A DNA stretch of 64,000 nt, taken from NCBI RefSeq assembly GCF_003946115.1, contig NZ_RHOH01000005.1, positions 1-64,000 on the forward strand, in the 5' to 3' direction. Positions 14,837 through 26,300 of this stretch are shown here, one piece after another (the stretch's first letter is position 1; each line of letters starts with the position of its first letter). This stretch comes from Lacticaseibacillus daqingensis (lineage in GTDB: Bacteria > Bacillota > Bacilli > Lactobacillales > Lactobacillaceae). The translations under genes and the position numbers were made by a program. The notes under the pieces are model-generated. The model was not told where the DNA came from. It saw nothing but the letters and a program-made list of their open reading frames with translations, and ran no database searches.

Positions 14837-16610
14837 ACGCGGCCCGCGCAACTTACACCAACCCAAAGCCGAGCTGCACAATGTGCGCGCCACGTTGCGC
14901 CGCATCGGCGGCTACCTGGCCCCGGATAAGGGGCGGCTGGCGCTCGTATTCGGCCTGACGGTGTTCACCACGGCCGCCACCATCATCGGCAACCGGGTCA
15001 ACGGGATCGCGGTCGACCGCTACATCACCGAACCCCACCTGCGCACGCTGCTGCTCGTGTGTGCGGGGCTGGCGGGGCTGTACCTGGTGGCCGGTGGCTT
15101 GACCTATTTTCAAACCAGTCTGATGATCAAAACCGCGCAGCGCACCGCGACGGCGATTCGCGCCGACGTGTTCGCCAACCTGCAGCGTCTGCCGATGCGC
15201 TTTTTTGACACGCACGACAACGGGGATGTGATGAGTCGCCTGACCAACGATGTTGACAACATCAACACGGCGCTGATGCAGACGTTCGTGCAACTGTTCA
15301 CCGGCGTCATCAGCGTGGTCGGCATGGGGGCGGCGATGCTGTGGCTGTCGCCGCTGTTAACGCTGATCGCACTGCTCGCTACGGTGCTGACCTACACGTT
15401 CACCCGGGTGGTGGCCAGAGTCACGCAAAAGGCCTTCACGATTCAGCAGGCGGCGCTGGGCGCGCTCAACACCCAGATCGAGGAGAACGTGTCGGGTAAG
15501 GCGGTGGTGCAGCTGTTTGACCACCAGCAGGCGGCGCTGGCCGACTTTGCGGCCACCAACGCGACGTACACCCGGGCCGCCTTTCGCGCGCAGGCGTTTT
15601 CCAGCGCGATGGGGCCGTTCAACAACATGACCAACAACTTGGCGTACCTGCTGATCACGGCCGCCGGTGCCGTTTCGATCCTCAGCGGCAGCCACACCAT
15701 CACGGTGGGCGTGATCTTCACCTTCCTGATCTACCTGCGCAACTTCACCGGGCCGATCAACAACGTGCTGGATCTGATCAACACGCTCCAGCTATCCCTG
15801 GCCTCGGCCGAGCGGGTGTTTGCGCTGATCGATGAGGCCCCGGAGACGGATGCCCCGGATGCACTGGCGCTGACGACCACGCACGGCGCAGTCGCCTTTG
15901 AGCAGGTCGATTTTGCCTACGACACGCGGCCGATCCTGCAAGACATCAACCTGACCGCCGCGCCTGGCACGGTGGTGGCCTTGGTGGGACCGACCGGGGC
16001 GGGCAAAACGACGATCATGAACCTGCTGACGAACCTGTACCCCTTGCAACGCGGGCGGGTGCTGCTGGACGGTACCGATGTCACCCACATTCAGCGGGCG
16101 GCGCTGCGGCGGCTGATCACCGTGGTGCAGCAGGAGCCGTACCTGTTTTCGCAAACGATTCGCGAGAATATTCGCCTCGGTCGCCCAGACGCCTCGGATG
16201 CCGCGGTGGAAACCGCCGCCCGGCAGGCGAACGCGCACCAGTTCATCACCCAACTGCCGCAGGGCTACGACACGCTGCTGACGGAAAACGCCAGCGGCAT
16301 CTCGCAGGGCCAGCGGCAGCTGCTGAACATCGCGCGCGCCTTCATCACCGGGGCGCCGGTGCTGGTGTTGGATGAGGCAACGGCGTCCATTGACAGCAAC
16401 ACCGAGGCAGATGTGCAGCGCGCCATGACGGCCTTGATGCGCGGCAAGACGAGTTTCGTCATCGCGCACCGGCTGTCCACGATCCAGCATGCCGATCAGA
16501 TCCTCGTGATCCAGGCTGGCCGCATTGTGGAACGCGGCACCCACGCGCAGTTGCTCGCGCAAAACGGGGCGTACGCGGCGCTTTACAACAGCCAGTTTGA
16601 CGACGAATAG
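14820..16610 (+). CDS. Heterodimeric ABC multidrug exporter, catalytic subunit
   Basis: A 596-residue partner of the preceding half-transporter. The membrane domain covers residues 30-340; the ATPase has Walker A GPTGAGKTT near residue 390, Walker B VLVLDEATASID with the catalytic Glu (E519) and the switch His in IAHRLST (H550). The ABC signature is altered to ISQGQRQ (494-500) instead of LSGGQ. In a head-to-tail dimer that signature faces the degenerate Walker B of the partner, so both defects fall in one ATP site. Start ATG at 14820 has AGGAGG 8 bases upstream inside the preceding gene, so translation is coupled. Confidence 0.93.
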   Translation: MQLMPRRGPRNLHQPKAELHNVRATLRRIGGYLAPDKGRLALVFGLTVFTTAATIIGNRVNGIAVDRYITEPHLRTLLLVCAGLAGLYLVAGGLTYFQTSLMIKTAQRTATAIRADVFANLQRLPMRFFDTHDNGDVMSRLTNDVDNINTALMQTFVQLFTGVISVVGMGAAMLWLSPLLTLIALLATVLTYTFTRVVARVTQKAFTIQQAALGALNTQIEENVSGKAVVQLFDHQQAALADFAATNATYTRAAFRAQAFSSAMGPFNNMTNNLAYLLITAAGAVSILSGSHTITVGVIFTFLIYLRNFTGPINNVLDLINTLQLSLASAERVFALIDEAPETDAPDALALTTTHGAVAFEQVDFAYDTRPILQDINLTAAPGTVVALVGPTGAGKTTIMNLLTNLYPLQRGRVLLDGTDVTHIQRAALRRLITVVQQEPYLFSQTIRENIRLGRPDASDAAVETAARQANAHQFITQLPQGYDTLLTENASGISQGQRQLLNIARAFITGAPVLVLDEATASIDSNTEADVQRAMTALMRGKTSFVIAHRLSTIQHADQILVIQAGRIVERGTHAQLLAQNGAYAALYNSQFDDE

Positions 16611-16678
16611 TTTGCCCATAGCATCAAAGAGTCTGGTACACTGGGGGTATAAGACAGACGAAGTGGGAGGAATCTGGC

Positions 16679-17245
16679 ATGAAAAAAGTGGGGCTCATTG
16701 TGAGTGCAATCATCGCGCTGGGGTTGGCTGGGTGCAGCCAGCCCAAGGCACCGACGCAGCAGACGGTTGAACAAACCGGCACCGTCACGCTGAAGAAGAA
16801 CGTGAAGGTTTCGTTGAGCAAGGCCTGGACGACCTTCACCACCCAAAACGCTGGGGCGGCCGTGACTGGCATCGACCTCAAGAAGGCCGGCAGCGGCTAT
16901 CATTACGAGATCGAAGGCGTGGACGACAGCACCGAGTACGAGTTGACGCTGGATGCCGCAACGGGGAAGACCGTGCGCAAGACGTCAGAGGCGCTGGATG
17001 CCGATGAGGCCAACGGGGTTAAAAAAGCCGCTGATGCGCTGACCAAAAACGGGTTGCAGACCCTGACTGAAGTGACCGACTTGGCCGAAAAGCAAGTCGG
17101 TGATGGCGATGCCTACGAATGGTCGCTGGAGAAAGACTCTGGCAGCACCGTGTGGCAAGTCCTCGTGCGCCACGGCAAAACCACCACAGAAGTCACCATC
17201 GATGCGTATGGTGGCGAGATCCTGAAGTCCGAAGTGGATGACTAA
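16679..17245 (+). CDS. PepSY-domain lipoprotein
   Basis: A 188-residue exported lipoprotein. A basic start MKKVG, a hydrophobic stretch and the lipobox LAGC (Cys 20) give a type II signal peptide. The mature part contains two PepSY-like modules: YHYEIEGVDDSTEYELTLDA with TGKTVR (about 77-105) and YEWSLEKDSGSTVWQVLV with IDAYGGEIL (about 145-185). PepSY proteins are thought to inhibit or chaperone secreted proteases; the role here is inferred only. GGGAGG lies 8 bases before the ATG. The gene is monocistronic and convergent with the glucosidase gene. Confidence 0.88.
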   Translation: MKKVGLIVSAIIALGLAGCSQPKAPTQQTVEQTGTVTLKKNVKVSLSKAWTTFTTQNAGAAVTGIDLKKAGSGYHYEIEGVDDSTEYELTLDAATGKTVRKTSEALDADEANGVKKAADALTKNGLQTLTEVTDLAEKQVGDGDAYEWSLEKDSGSTVWQVLVRHGKTTTEVTIDAYGGEILKSEVDD

Positions 17246-17250
17246 CCAGG

Positions 17251-17295
17251 CACAAAGAAGCCCCGGCCGAAAAAATCGGCCGGGGCTTCTTTGTG
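17251..17295. terminator. Bidirectional terminator
   Basis: A 20-bp perfect stem (CACAAAGAAGCCCCGGCCGA with its complement) around AAAAA. It serves the PepSY gene and the convergent glucosidase gene. Confidence 0.88.
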
Positions 17296-17312
17296 GGCTG
17301 TCAAGGGGCCCC

Positions 17313-18812
<1,500 letters not shown>

Positions 18813-18901
18813 TCAGTATACCGCAAAAGGCTGCGTAACTGGCGTATAATACTTGGGGGACCGGTCGTGGTATCGGCCAAATCTTGTAGTCTTTCACAAC
18901 T

Positions 18902-18935
18902 TTTATCCCCACAATCCACAACATCTTGTGGATAA
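18902..18935. promoter_or_regulatory. DnaA-box-like palindrome upstream of the metallophosphoesterase
   Basis: ATCCACAA-CATC-TTGTGGAT forms an 8-bp inverted repeat; the right half continues to TGTGGATAA, the reverse complement of a perfect DnaA box TTATCCACA (18927-18935). A near box TTATCCCCA stands at 18903-18911. It could be a DnaA site or a hairpin in the leader. Confidence 0.5.
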
Positions 18936-18954
18936 CCGATCGCTAGGAGGATGC

Positions 18955-20295
18955 ATGAAACGTTTGATTCAATTGGCCACCGCACTGCTGACGCTGTGCG
19001 CGGTGGCGGCGGGGCTCACGCGCGTCCCGCAGGCGGCCACCACCACGGTTTTGACCACGCAAACCGCGCCGCGGCTCATTGTGATGTCCGATCCGCACTT
19101 CATTGCGCCGAGCCTGCACGACCAAGGGGCAGCGTACACCGCGATCAAGGGTAGCACCTCCGGCAAAGACCTCGACGCCCAGCCGGTGGCGTTGCGCGCC
19201 TTTGTGCGCCAGGCACTGGCGGTCCACCCCGTCGCCGTGGTGCTCACCGGGGATGTTACGTTCAACGGTGCCAAGGCTTCAGCGCAAAGTCTCGCCAAGC
19301 GCCTGGCCCCACTGCAGCGCGCTGGCATCGCGGTGCTGGCGGTTCCCGGCAACCATGATATCTTCGACGGCTGGGCGCGGGCGTTTCGGGGAAAGCAGCA
19401 GCTGACCACGGCGCAGCTCAGTCCCACCGATTGGCGGCGCATTTTTCCCGATGCCTTCACGCATGCGACCAGCCAGGATGCTGACTCGTTGAGTACCACC
19501 GTGGTGCTCAACCGTGACTACCAGCTGCTGCTCCTGGACAGCAACAACTACCCGATCGGCGTCAGCCAGCGCCAGCCCAACACTGGTGGACGGCTGCGGC
19601 CCAGCACGCTGGCCTGGGTGGCGCGCCAGCTAGCGGCGGGGCAAAAAGCCGGGCGCGCCACGCTGGTATTCATGCATCACAATCTGTACGCGCACAATCA
19701 GGTCGTTCACACCGGCTATGTGCTCGATAACGCGCCGGCGCTTGCAGCGCTGCTGACGAAATACCACGTGCCGGTGCTGTTCTCTGGGCACAGCCATGCG
19801 CAAGACATCGCGGCCGACCCTGCCGGCACCTGCACCACCACCGAGGTGACGAGCGGCAGCTTCGCCATTTCCCCGGCCAGCTTTGGCGTGGTGACGCTTG
19901 CGGCAACGCGGCTTCAGTACCGCATGGCGACCGCGGCGCTGACCCCGGTGCTGACGGCCGCAGAGCGCCGCGATCCGACGCTCACGCACTATCAGGCCCA
20001 CCTCAAGCAACTGTTCATGGGCAACGGTGCGCGCCTGGCGCTGGAGACCCTGTACGGGCAAAAAGGCCTCAGCGACCAGGAACTGACAGCGGCGGAACAG
20101 TTTCTCGGGGAGGTCAACTGGCGCTTCTTTGTTGGGCTGGATCACCCCGATGCCCAGACGCTGGCCGAACTGAAGCGCATGCCCGGCTACAAGATCGCGT
20201 GGGCCACGCCGAGCCTGCGCCGCTATGTGCAATCCTGTTGGCAGGATCAGAACCTGCCAGACCGGCAGCTGACGCTTACGATCGCACGACCTTAG
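18955..20295 (+). CDS. Secreted calcineurin-type metallophosphoesterase
   Basis: A 446-residue exported phosphoesterase. A signal peptide (MKRLIQLATALLTLCAVAAG, cleavage probably near residue 28) precedes a binuclear-metal phosphoesterase domain with its ordered motifs: SDPHF, LTGDVTFNG, PGNHD (about residues 123-127), MHHN and SGHSHAQD. The region after residue 310 is a helical C-terminal extension. Substrate unknown; secreted relatives cleave nucleotides, phosphodiesters or teichoic acid parts. AGGAGG lies 4 bases before the ATG. Transcribed alone, divergent from the glucosidase gene. Confidence 0.87.
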   Translation: MKRLIQLATALLTLCAVAAGLTRVPQAATTTVLTTQTAPRLIVMSDPHFIAPSLHDQGAAYTAIKGSTSGKDLDAQPVALRAFVRQALAVHPVAVVLTGDVTFNGAKASAQSLAKRLAPLQRAGIAVLAVPGNHDIFDGWARAFRGKQQLTTAQLSPTDWRRIFPDAFTHATSQDADSLSTTVVLNRDYQLLLLDSNNYPIGVSQRQPNTGGRLRPSTLAWVARQLAAGQKAGRATLVFMHHNLYAHNQVVHTGYVLDNAPALAALLTKYHVPVLFSGHSHAQDIAADPAGTCTTTEVTSGSFAISPASFGVVTLAATRLQYRMATAALTPVLTAAERRDPTLTHYQAHLKQLFMGNGARLALETLYGQKGLSDQELTAAEQFLGEVNWRFFVGLDHPDAQTLAELKRMPGYKIAWATPSLRRYVQSCWQDQNLPDRQLTLTIARP

Positions 20296-20393
20296 CAGGG
20301 GCATCCTGTGGTTTTCTTCTATAGATGCATTGCCCTTACGCCGAATATCTGATAACATTGTTGCCAATACGCCTAGAGGAGGAACTAACACCT

Positions 20394-22016
20394 TTGCTTA
20401 CTGTGAATAACGTGTCGATGGTCTTCACCGACCGCAAGCTATACGACGATGTGAACCTGAAGTTCACGCCTGGGAACTGCTACGGCATCATCGGGGCGAA
20501 CGGCGCCGGGAAGTCCACGTTCCTGAAGATCTTGGAAGGGAAGCTCGCCCCGACGACCGGGACCGTTCAGATGGGTCCGAACGAGCGCATGAGCAGCCTC
20601 AAGCAGGACCACTTTGCCTTCGATGATCAAACCGTGATGAACACGGTGCTTCAGGGCTTCACGCGCCTGTACGAAGTGATGACGGAAAAAGACGCGCTGT
20701 ACGCGGACCCGGACTTCGATGAAGCCAAGGGGATGCGCGCCGCAGAGCTTGAAGGCGAGTTCGCCGAGATGGACGGCTGGAACGCGGAAAGCGACGCCAG
20801 TCAGCTGCTCCAGTCCCTGGGCATTCCGGAAAGCCAGCACCAGACGCTGATGGCCGAGCTACCAGAAGGGGAAAAGGTCAAGGTGCTGTTGGCCCAGGCC
20901 CTGTTTGGCAAGCCGGATGTGCTGCTACTGGACGAGCCGACGAACGGGCTGGACCCGCAAACCATCGACTGGCTGGAAGACTTTTTGGCCGGTTACGAGA
21001 ACACGGTCCTGGTGGTCAGCCATGACCGCCACTTCCTGAACGCGGTCTGCACGATGATGTGTGACGTGGACTTCGGTAAGATCCAGCTGTTCGTCGGTAA
21101 CTACGACTTCTGGCTGGAATCGTCCAAGTTGGCCCAAGAACTGCGCGGCCAGCAAAACGCCAAGAAGGAAGAGCAGATCAAGCAGCTGCAGGAATTCATC
21201 GCGCGCTTCTCCGCCAACGCCTCCAAGTCCAAGCAGGCCACTAGCCGTAAGAAACAGCTGGATAAGATCACGCTGGACGACATCAAGCCGAGCTCCCGCA
21301 AGTACCCATACATCAAGTTCACCCCGGAACGCGAGATCGGCAACGACCTGCTGCGGGTGGAAAACGTCTCGAAGACCATCGAAGGCGTGAAGGTGCTCGA
21401 CAACGTCAGCTTCATCCTGCGACCTGGCGACAAAACCGCCATCATTTCTCGTTCAGACGTAACGGCCAGCCTGCTGATGCAGATCATCGCCGGGGCCATC
21501 GAACCCGATACCGGGACAGTGACCTGGGGCGTGACCACCAGCCGCTCCTACATGCCGCGCGACCTGACCCCGGAATTTTCCGATGAACGCTTCGACATCC
21601 TCGAGTGGTTGCGTCAGTTTGCCAGCAAGGAAGAAAGCGACAACACCTTCCTGCGCGGCTTCCTCGGCCAGATGCTGTTCCGCGGCGACGAGGTGCTCAA
21701 GAAGGTCACCGTCCTGTCTGGGGGCGAAAAGGTTCGTTCGTACCTGGCCAAGATGATGCTGGCCAAGGCCAACGTCCTGCTGCTGGACGACCCGACCAAC
21801 CACCTGGACCTTGAAAGCATCACGGCGCTGAACGATGCCTTGATCGACTTCAAGGGGTCCATGGTGTTCACCAGCCATGACCACCAATTCATCGAAACGA
21901 TCGCCAACCACATCGTTGAAGTGGGGCCAAAGGGCGTGGTCGAGCGCGCCGACACGACTTATGATGAATTCATGAGCCATGAGGTCGCGCAAGCGCAGGT
22001 CGCGGGCGTCTACTAA
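20394..22016 (+). CDS. ABC-F ATPase, YkpA/YbiT type
   Basis: A 540-residue protein with two ABC ATPase domains and no membrane part; ABC-F proteins act on ribosomes. The length and the linker with KSKQATSRKKQLDK match Bacillus YkpA. NBD1: Walker A GANGAGKS (34-41), signature changed to LPEGE (156-160), Walker B VLLLDEPTNGLD. NBD2: the Walker A position reads ISRSDVTAS (about 351-359), lacking the Lys; signature LSGGEKVRS is good, and Walker B is LLLDDPTNHLD with Asp for Glu. The start is TTG at 20394 with GGAGGA 10 bases upstream, which gives the family N-terminus. Confidence 0.9.
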   Translation: MLTVNNVSMVFTDRKLYDDVNLKFTPGNCYGIIGANGAGKSTFLKILEGKLAPTTGTVQMGPNERMSSLKQDHFAFDDQTVMNTVLQGFTRLYEVMTEKDALYADPDFDEAKGMRAAELEGEFAEMDGWNAESDASQLLQSLGIPESQHQTLMAELPEGEKVKVLLAQALFGKPDVLLLDEPTNGLDPQTIDWLEDFLAGYENTVLVVSHDRHFLNAVCTMMCDVDFGKIQLFVGNYDFWLESSKLAQELRGQQNAKKEEQIKQLQEFIARFSANASKSKQATSRKKQLDKITLDDIKPSSRKYPYIKFTPEREIGNDLLRVENVSKTIEGVKVLDNVSFILRPGDKTAIISRSDVTASLLMQIIAGAIEPDTGTVTWGVTTSRSYMPRDLTPEFSDERFDILEWLRQFASKEESDNTFLRGFLGQMLFRGDEVLKKVTVLSGGEKVRSYLAKMMLAKANVLLLDDPTNHLDLESITALNDALIDFKGSMVFTSHDHQFIETIANHIVEVGPKGVVERADTTYDEFMSHEVAQAQVAGVY

Positions 22017-22041
22017 TCGGACACATACTGACCCCCTCACG

Positions 22042-22050
22042 TGTTATACT
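22042..22050 (+). promoter_or_regulatory. Extended -10 of the small RNA before sbcD
   Basis: TG-T-TATACT without a clear -35. Expected transcript start near 22057. Confidence 0.5.
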
Positions 22051-22056
22051 GCTGCT

Positions 22057-22140
22057 TGCAGGGGGCGGTGATTCGGGGGAGTGCCGCCCACCGCGCATCA
22101 CCACGAGGAGAAGCAGCCAGCAAACGCTGGCTGCTTTTTT
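22057..22140 (+). ncRNA. Candidate structured small RNA of unknown family
   Basis: About 85 nt between an extended -10 and a strong terminator (AGCAGCCAGC-AAAC-GCTGGCTGCT, T6 at 22135-22140). The body can fold in two exclusive ways: GGGCGG with CCGCCC, or GGTGAT with ATCACC. A GAGGAG stretch precedes the terminator without any start codon, so it does not look like an mRNA. The general plan would suit an antisense or type I antitoxin RNA, but no toxin-like frame is seen opposite. Function unknown. Confidence 0.6.
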
Positions 22141-22199
22141 GCGGTCAAAGGCGCAAAATAGGGTATGCTGGAAGCAATACATCAAGGAGGTAAGGGCAG

Positions 22200-23315
22200 A
22201 TGCGACTCTTGCACACGGCCGATTGGCACATCGGCAAAAAACTGGCGGGCTTTGACCTCGCAGCGGATCAGGCCGCAATTTTCGCGCAACTGGTGGCGAC
22301 GGCCAAGCGCGAGCGCGTGGATGCCATTGTCATCGCGGGGGACCTGTACGACCGGGCGCTGGCCAACGAGGCGGCCGTGACGATGGTCAATGACCAGCTG
22401 GCGCAGCTGAACCGAACGCTCAAGTACCCGGTGCTGGCGATCGCCGGCAACCACGACTCGGCGGTGCGACTGGCCACGGGGCGCGACTGGTACGGGGCCA
22501 CGCAGCTGTACCTGAACACGCAGCTTGCGGAGGCATTCACGCCGGTGGTGCTTGGCGACACGCAGTTCTTTTTGCTACCGTACTTCGAGCCGGTGGCGGC
22601 GCGCCAGTACTTCGACGACGACAGCCTGACCAACATCAACCGCGCGATGCACCGCGTCACGCAGGAATTGCAGGCGCAGTTTGACCCGACCAAAAAGCAC
22701 GTGCTCATCGCCCACTTTTTCGCGGCGAACAGCCACCGCAGCGACTCCGAGACCCAGTTGGCCGTTGGTGGCCTCGATGCGGTGGATGTGGCCGATCTGG
22801 CGGCGTTTGATTACGTGGCGCTCGGCCACCTGCACAACCGCCATGCGCTGGATCACCCGACGATCCAGTACGCGGGGTCGCTGTTGAAGTATTCCGTCAG
22901 CGAAGTCGCGCAGGAAAAAGGCGTGTTTATCCTCGACACCGACACCATGGTGCGCCGGTTCGTCGCGCTGCCGCCGCTGCATGAGGTGCAGCACCTGACT
23001 GGCAGCTTCGCGGACCTGACCGATCCGGCGCACTACGCGGCGGTCGACCGCGAGGCCTACACCGCCATCACCCTGACGGATGTGGCGGTGATCCCCAACG
23101 TTATGACCGCGCTGCGTCAAGTGTTTCCGCGCACTATCAGCCTGCAGCGCGCATCGAGCCTGAAGCTGGATGCCGCAGCCGCAGCCGTGGACCCGAAGCT
23201 CGGCCCGATGCCGATGCTGGCTGATTTTTACCAGCAGGTGCAAGGGACGGCGTTGTCTGCCGACCAGACGCGCTGGGCCAAGGCGGCGCTTGCTCAGGCA
23301 AGGGAGGGGCAATGA
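22200..23315 (+). CDS. sbcD: Exonuclease subunit SbcD
   Basis: SbcD is the Mre11-like nuclease of the SbcCD complex that cleaves DNA hairpins and processes ends. The 371-residue protein has all metallophosphoesterase motifs: HTADWHIGKK (7-16), AGDLYDR (about 47), IAGNHDS (about 82), AHFFAAN and LGHLHNRH. AAGGAGG stands 10 bases before the ATG. It ends in ATGATG, overlapping the start of sbcC by 4 bases, so the subunits are translated together. Confidence 0.96.
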   Translation: MRLLHTADWHIGKKLAGFDLAADQAAIFAQLVATAKRERVDAIVIAGDLYDRALANEAAVTMVNDQLAQLNRTLKYPVLAIAGNHDSAVRLATGRDWYGATQLYLNTQLAEAFTPVVLGDTQFFLLPYFEPVAARQYFDDDSLTNINRAMHRVTQELQAQFDPTKKHVLIAHFFAANSHRSDSETQLAVGGLDAVDVADLAAFDYVALGHLHNRHALDHPTIQYAGSLLKYSVSEVAQEKGVFILDTDTMVRRFVALPPLHEVQHLTGSFADLTDPAHYAAVDREAYTAITLTDVAVIPNVMTALRQVFPRTISLQRASSLKLDAAAAAVDPKLGPMPMLADFYQQVQGTALSADQTRWAKAALAQAREGQ

Positions 23316-26300
23316 TGCAACTACTGCGATTAGACTTACAGAACTTCGGCCCGTATCGTGATGCCACCGTGGACTTCACCGCCTTTGCCGAGACGCCGTT
23401 ATTTCTGATCAGCGGCAAAACCGGGAGCGGCAAGACGACCATCTTTGACGCGCTGGTGTTTGCGTTGTACGGCACGACCACCGGGGACGACCGCTCCGGT
23501 CGGGAGATGCGCGCCAGCTTTGCCGCGCCGAGCGAGCCGACCCGCGTCACCCTGACGTTTGCCCACGGCGGCAAGCAGTACGTGATCTGGCGCGAGCCCG
23601 ACCAGGTGTTGGCCAAGAAGCGTGGCGGTGGCACCACCAGTGTGCCGATGCACGTGAGCCTGAGCGAACAGGTTGAAGGGCGTGAGGTGAACGAGTGGAC
23701 CAAGGTGCGCGACGTGGCGCCGCGCATCGAAGGTCTGCTGCACCTGGACGCCGACCAGTTTCGCCAGATGATCCTGTTGCCGCAGGGCAAGTTCCGCCAG
23801 TTTTTGGACGCCAAGAGTGACGACAAGGAGGCGCTGTTGCGGCACCTCTTTGGCACCGCGCTGTTCAAGCGCTGGCAGGACAACCTGCGCGCCATCGCCC
23901 GCCAGAAGCAGGCCGCGGTGAAAAAGCAGGCTGAGCGGCTCGACACGCTTGCCGGCCAGTTCGCGTTCGATGGCGCAACCCCAGACGCGAGCGTGCCGAT
24001 GCCGGACCGGCTCGCGGTGATGCACGATCGGCTGACCGCACTGGAAGCCACTGTGACCGCCGCAGCCGCCGAGTTGACCGCCGCAGCCGCCGCTTACGCG
24101 CAGGCAGAGGCCGCGGCGCAGGCCGGTGACCGGCTGCATCAGGCGTTTGCCGATCGCGCCAGCGCGGCCGCCGCGCTGGCGGAATTAGCCGCGACCGCGC
24201 CGGCGCGCGCCGCCCAGCAGGCGCAGCTGACCCAGCTGCAGTGGGTGCAGCAGCACGTGGCCGTGGCCGATCAGCTGACGACGCAGGAACAGGCGCTCGC
24301 GAGCCTCGCTAAGCGGGTGACGACTGCAACGCAGGCGCTGACCGCCGCCACCGCAGCCGCCACGGCTGCCGAAGAAACGCAGGCGCGCTTGGCCGCGGCT
24401 GCGCCGGCCCACGATGAGGCAGTGAAGCGCCGCGACCGCCTGCAGGGGCTGCGGCCCCAGTTGGAGCAAGTCGCTGAGCTGACCGCGGCGCTTGAGGCGG
24501 CCAATCAGGCGGTCACAACGACCGCCGCGAAAGTTGCGGCTGCCACCGCAGCGGAAGCCAAAGGCCAGGCCGCTCAGACCGCGAATGCCGCCGCCCAGGC
24601 AGCCGTGGCCGATCATGCCGAGGAAGCTGCGGCGGCCACGGCCAAGCTGGCGGCGCTGACCCCGCGGTTTGAGCAGTGGCAGGCCGGTGCCCGCGAGAGA
24701 TCTCAGCTGACGCGCCAGCAGACGACTGCCGCCGCGGCGCTGGCCACCGCGACCGCCGCCGCCGAAACCGCGCAGACCCACTACGCGACGCTGCGTGATG
24801 CGCGCCTGTCGCAGCAGATCGCCGTTTTGGCCGCCCAGTTGAGCCCCGGGGCGGCCTGCCCGGTGTGCGGCAGTGAGACCCATCCGCACCCAGCAGTCGC
24901 TTCGAACGCGGCCCCGGCCGTATCGGATACGGCGCTGGAAGCCGCCGATGCGGCACGGCAAGAAGCCCAAATCACGCTGGCACAGGCCCAAGCTACGGCT
25001 GAGCGGTTGGCGGCTCAGGCTCAGACACTGACCGCCAGCCAAATCGCCCTGACGACGCAGCTGACCGGCGCGGCCGACGGGGACGTCGCAGCGGTGATGG
25101 CCGTAGCTAAGCAGGCCGCCGACCACCTGACCGAGCTGGTCGCGCAGGAGCAGGCCGCGCGCACCCGGCTGATGACGGCCGCAACCGCTTTGGCCACCAC
25201 GCAGCAGAAACTGGCGCAGGCGGTGACCGATGCGACTGCGGCGGCGCATGCGGCCACCGTCACCCAGGCCAGCCTCGCTGGGCAGCAGGCCGCCGCGCAG
25301 AAGGCATTGCCGCCAGACGCCCCGGCGCTTGAGGTGCTGGCCGCTGAGATCCAGCAGCTGACTGCGGAAGACGACGCCTACCGCAAGGCGGTGGATGAAG
25401 CACGAGTGGCGCTGACGGCCGCGCAGGCAGACGCCGTGCAGGCGCGCACCCAGCTGGCCGACCTGACGGCTCAGCAGCAAACTGCCACCGCGCAGCATCA
25501 GACCGCGCAAGCCGCATTTGTGGCCGCGCTGACCGCCCAGTTTGGCACGCCGGACACGGCCCGCTTTGATGCGCTGCGCGCGCAGCTGGACCAGCAGGCC
25601 GAACTGAGCGCCGCGCTGACTGCGGCCAAAACGCAGCAGGATCAGCAAACCGCGCTGCTTGACCGCGCCAACGCGGCCATTGGGACGCAGGAAGCACCGG
25701 ATCTGGCGGCCCTGGCCGCGGCCAAAGCGGCCGCTGCAGCAGCACAGGCGACCGCGCAAACCGCGCACGCCAACGCGACGCACGAGCTGGCGACGAACCG
25801 CAAGCTGGTCACTACGATCGAAACCGAATACGCCGCCAACCAAACTGCGATGGATGAAGCAGTTGGCCTGGAGAGCCTATTCCAAGTCGTCACCGGCAAC
25901 AACCCCGCCAAGCTGAGCCTGGAGCGCTACGTCCTGCGCGCCTACCTGCAGCGCGTGCTGGAGGTGTCCAACACGCGGCTCAAAACGCTGAGCGCTGGCC
26001 GCTACATTTTCACCCTGCACCAAGAACCCGGTAGCCACCGCAACGACTCGGGGCTTGAGATCGACATCTACGACGACCAGATCGGGGCGACTCGCTCCGT
26101 GCACACGCTGTCCGGCGGCGAGAGCTTCATTGCTGCCTTGGCGCTGGCGCTGGCCCTAGGCGAGGTGATCCAGCAGGAAAGCGGCGGCGTCTCAATCGAT
26201 GCGCTGTTCGTTGATGAGGGCTTCGGCTCGCTGGATTCTGCCAGCCTCACGATCGCGATGACGGCGCTCGAAAGTTTGGAAGGCCAAAGTCGCATGATCG

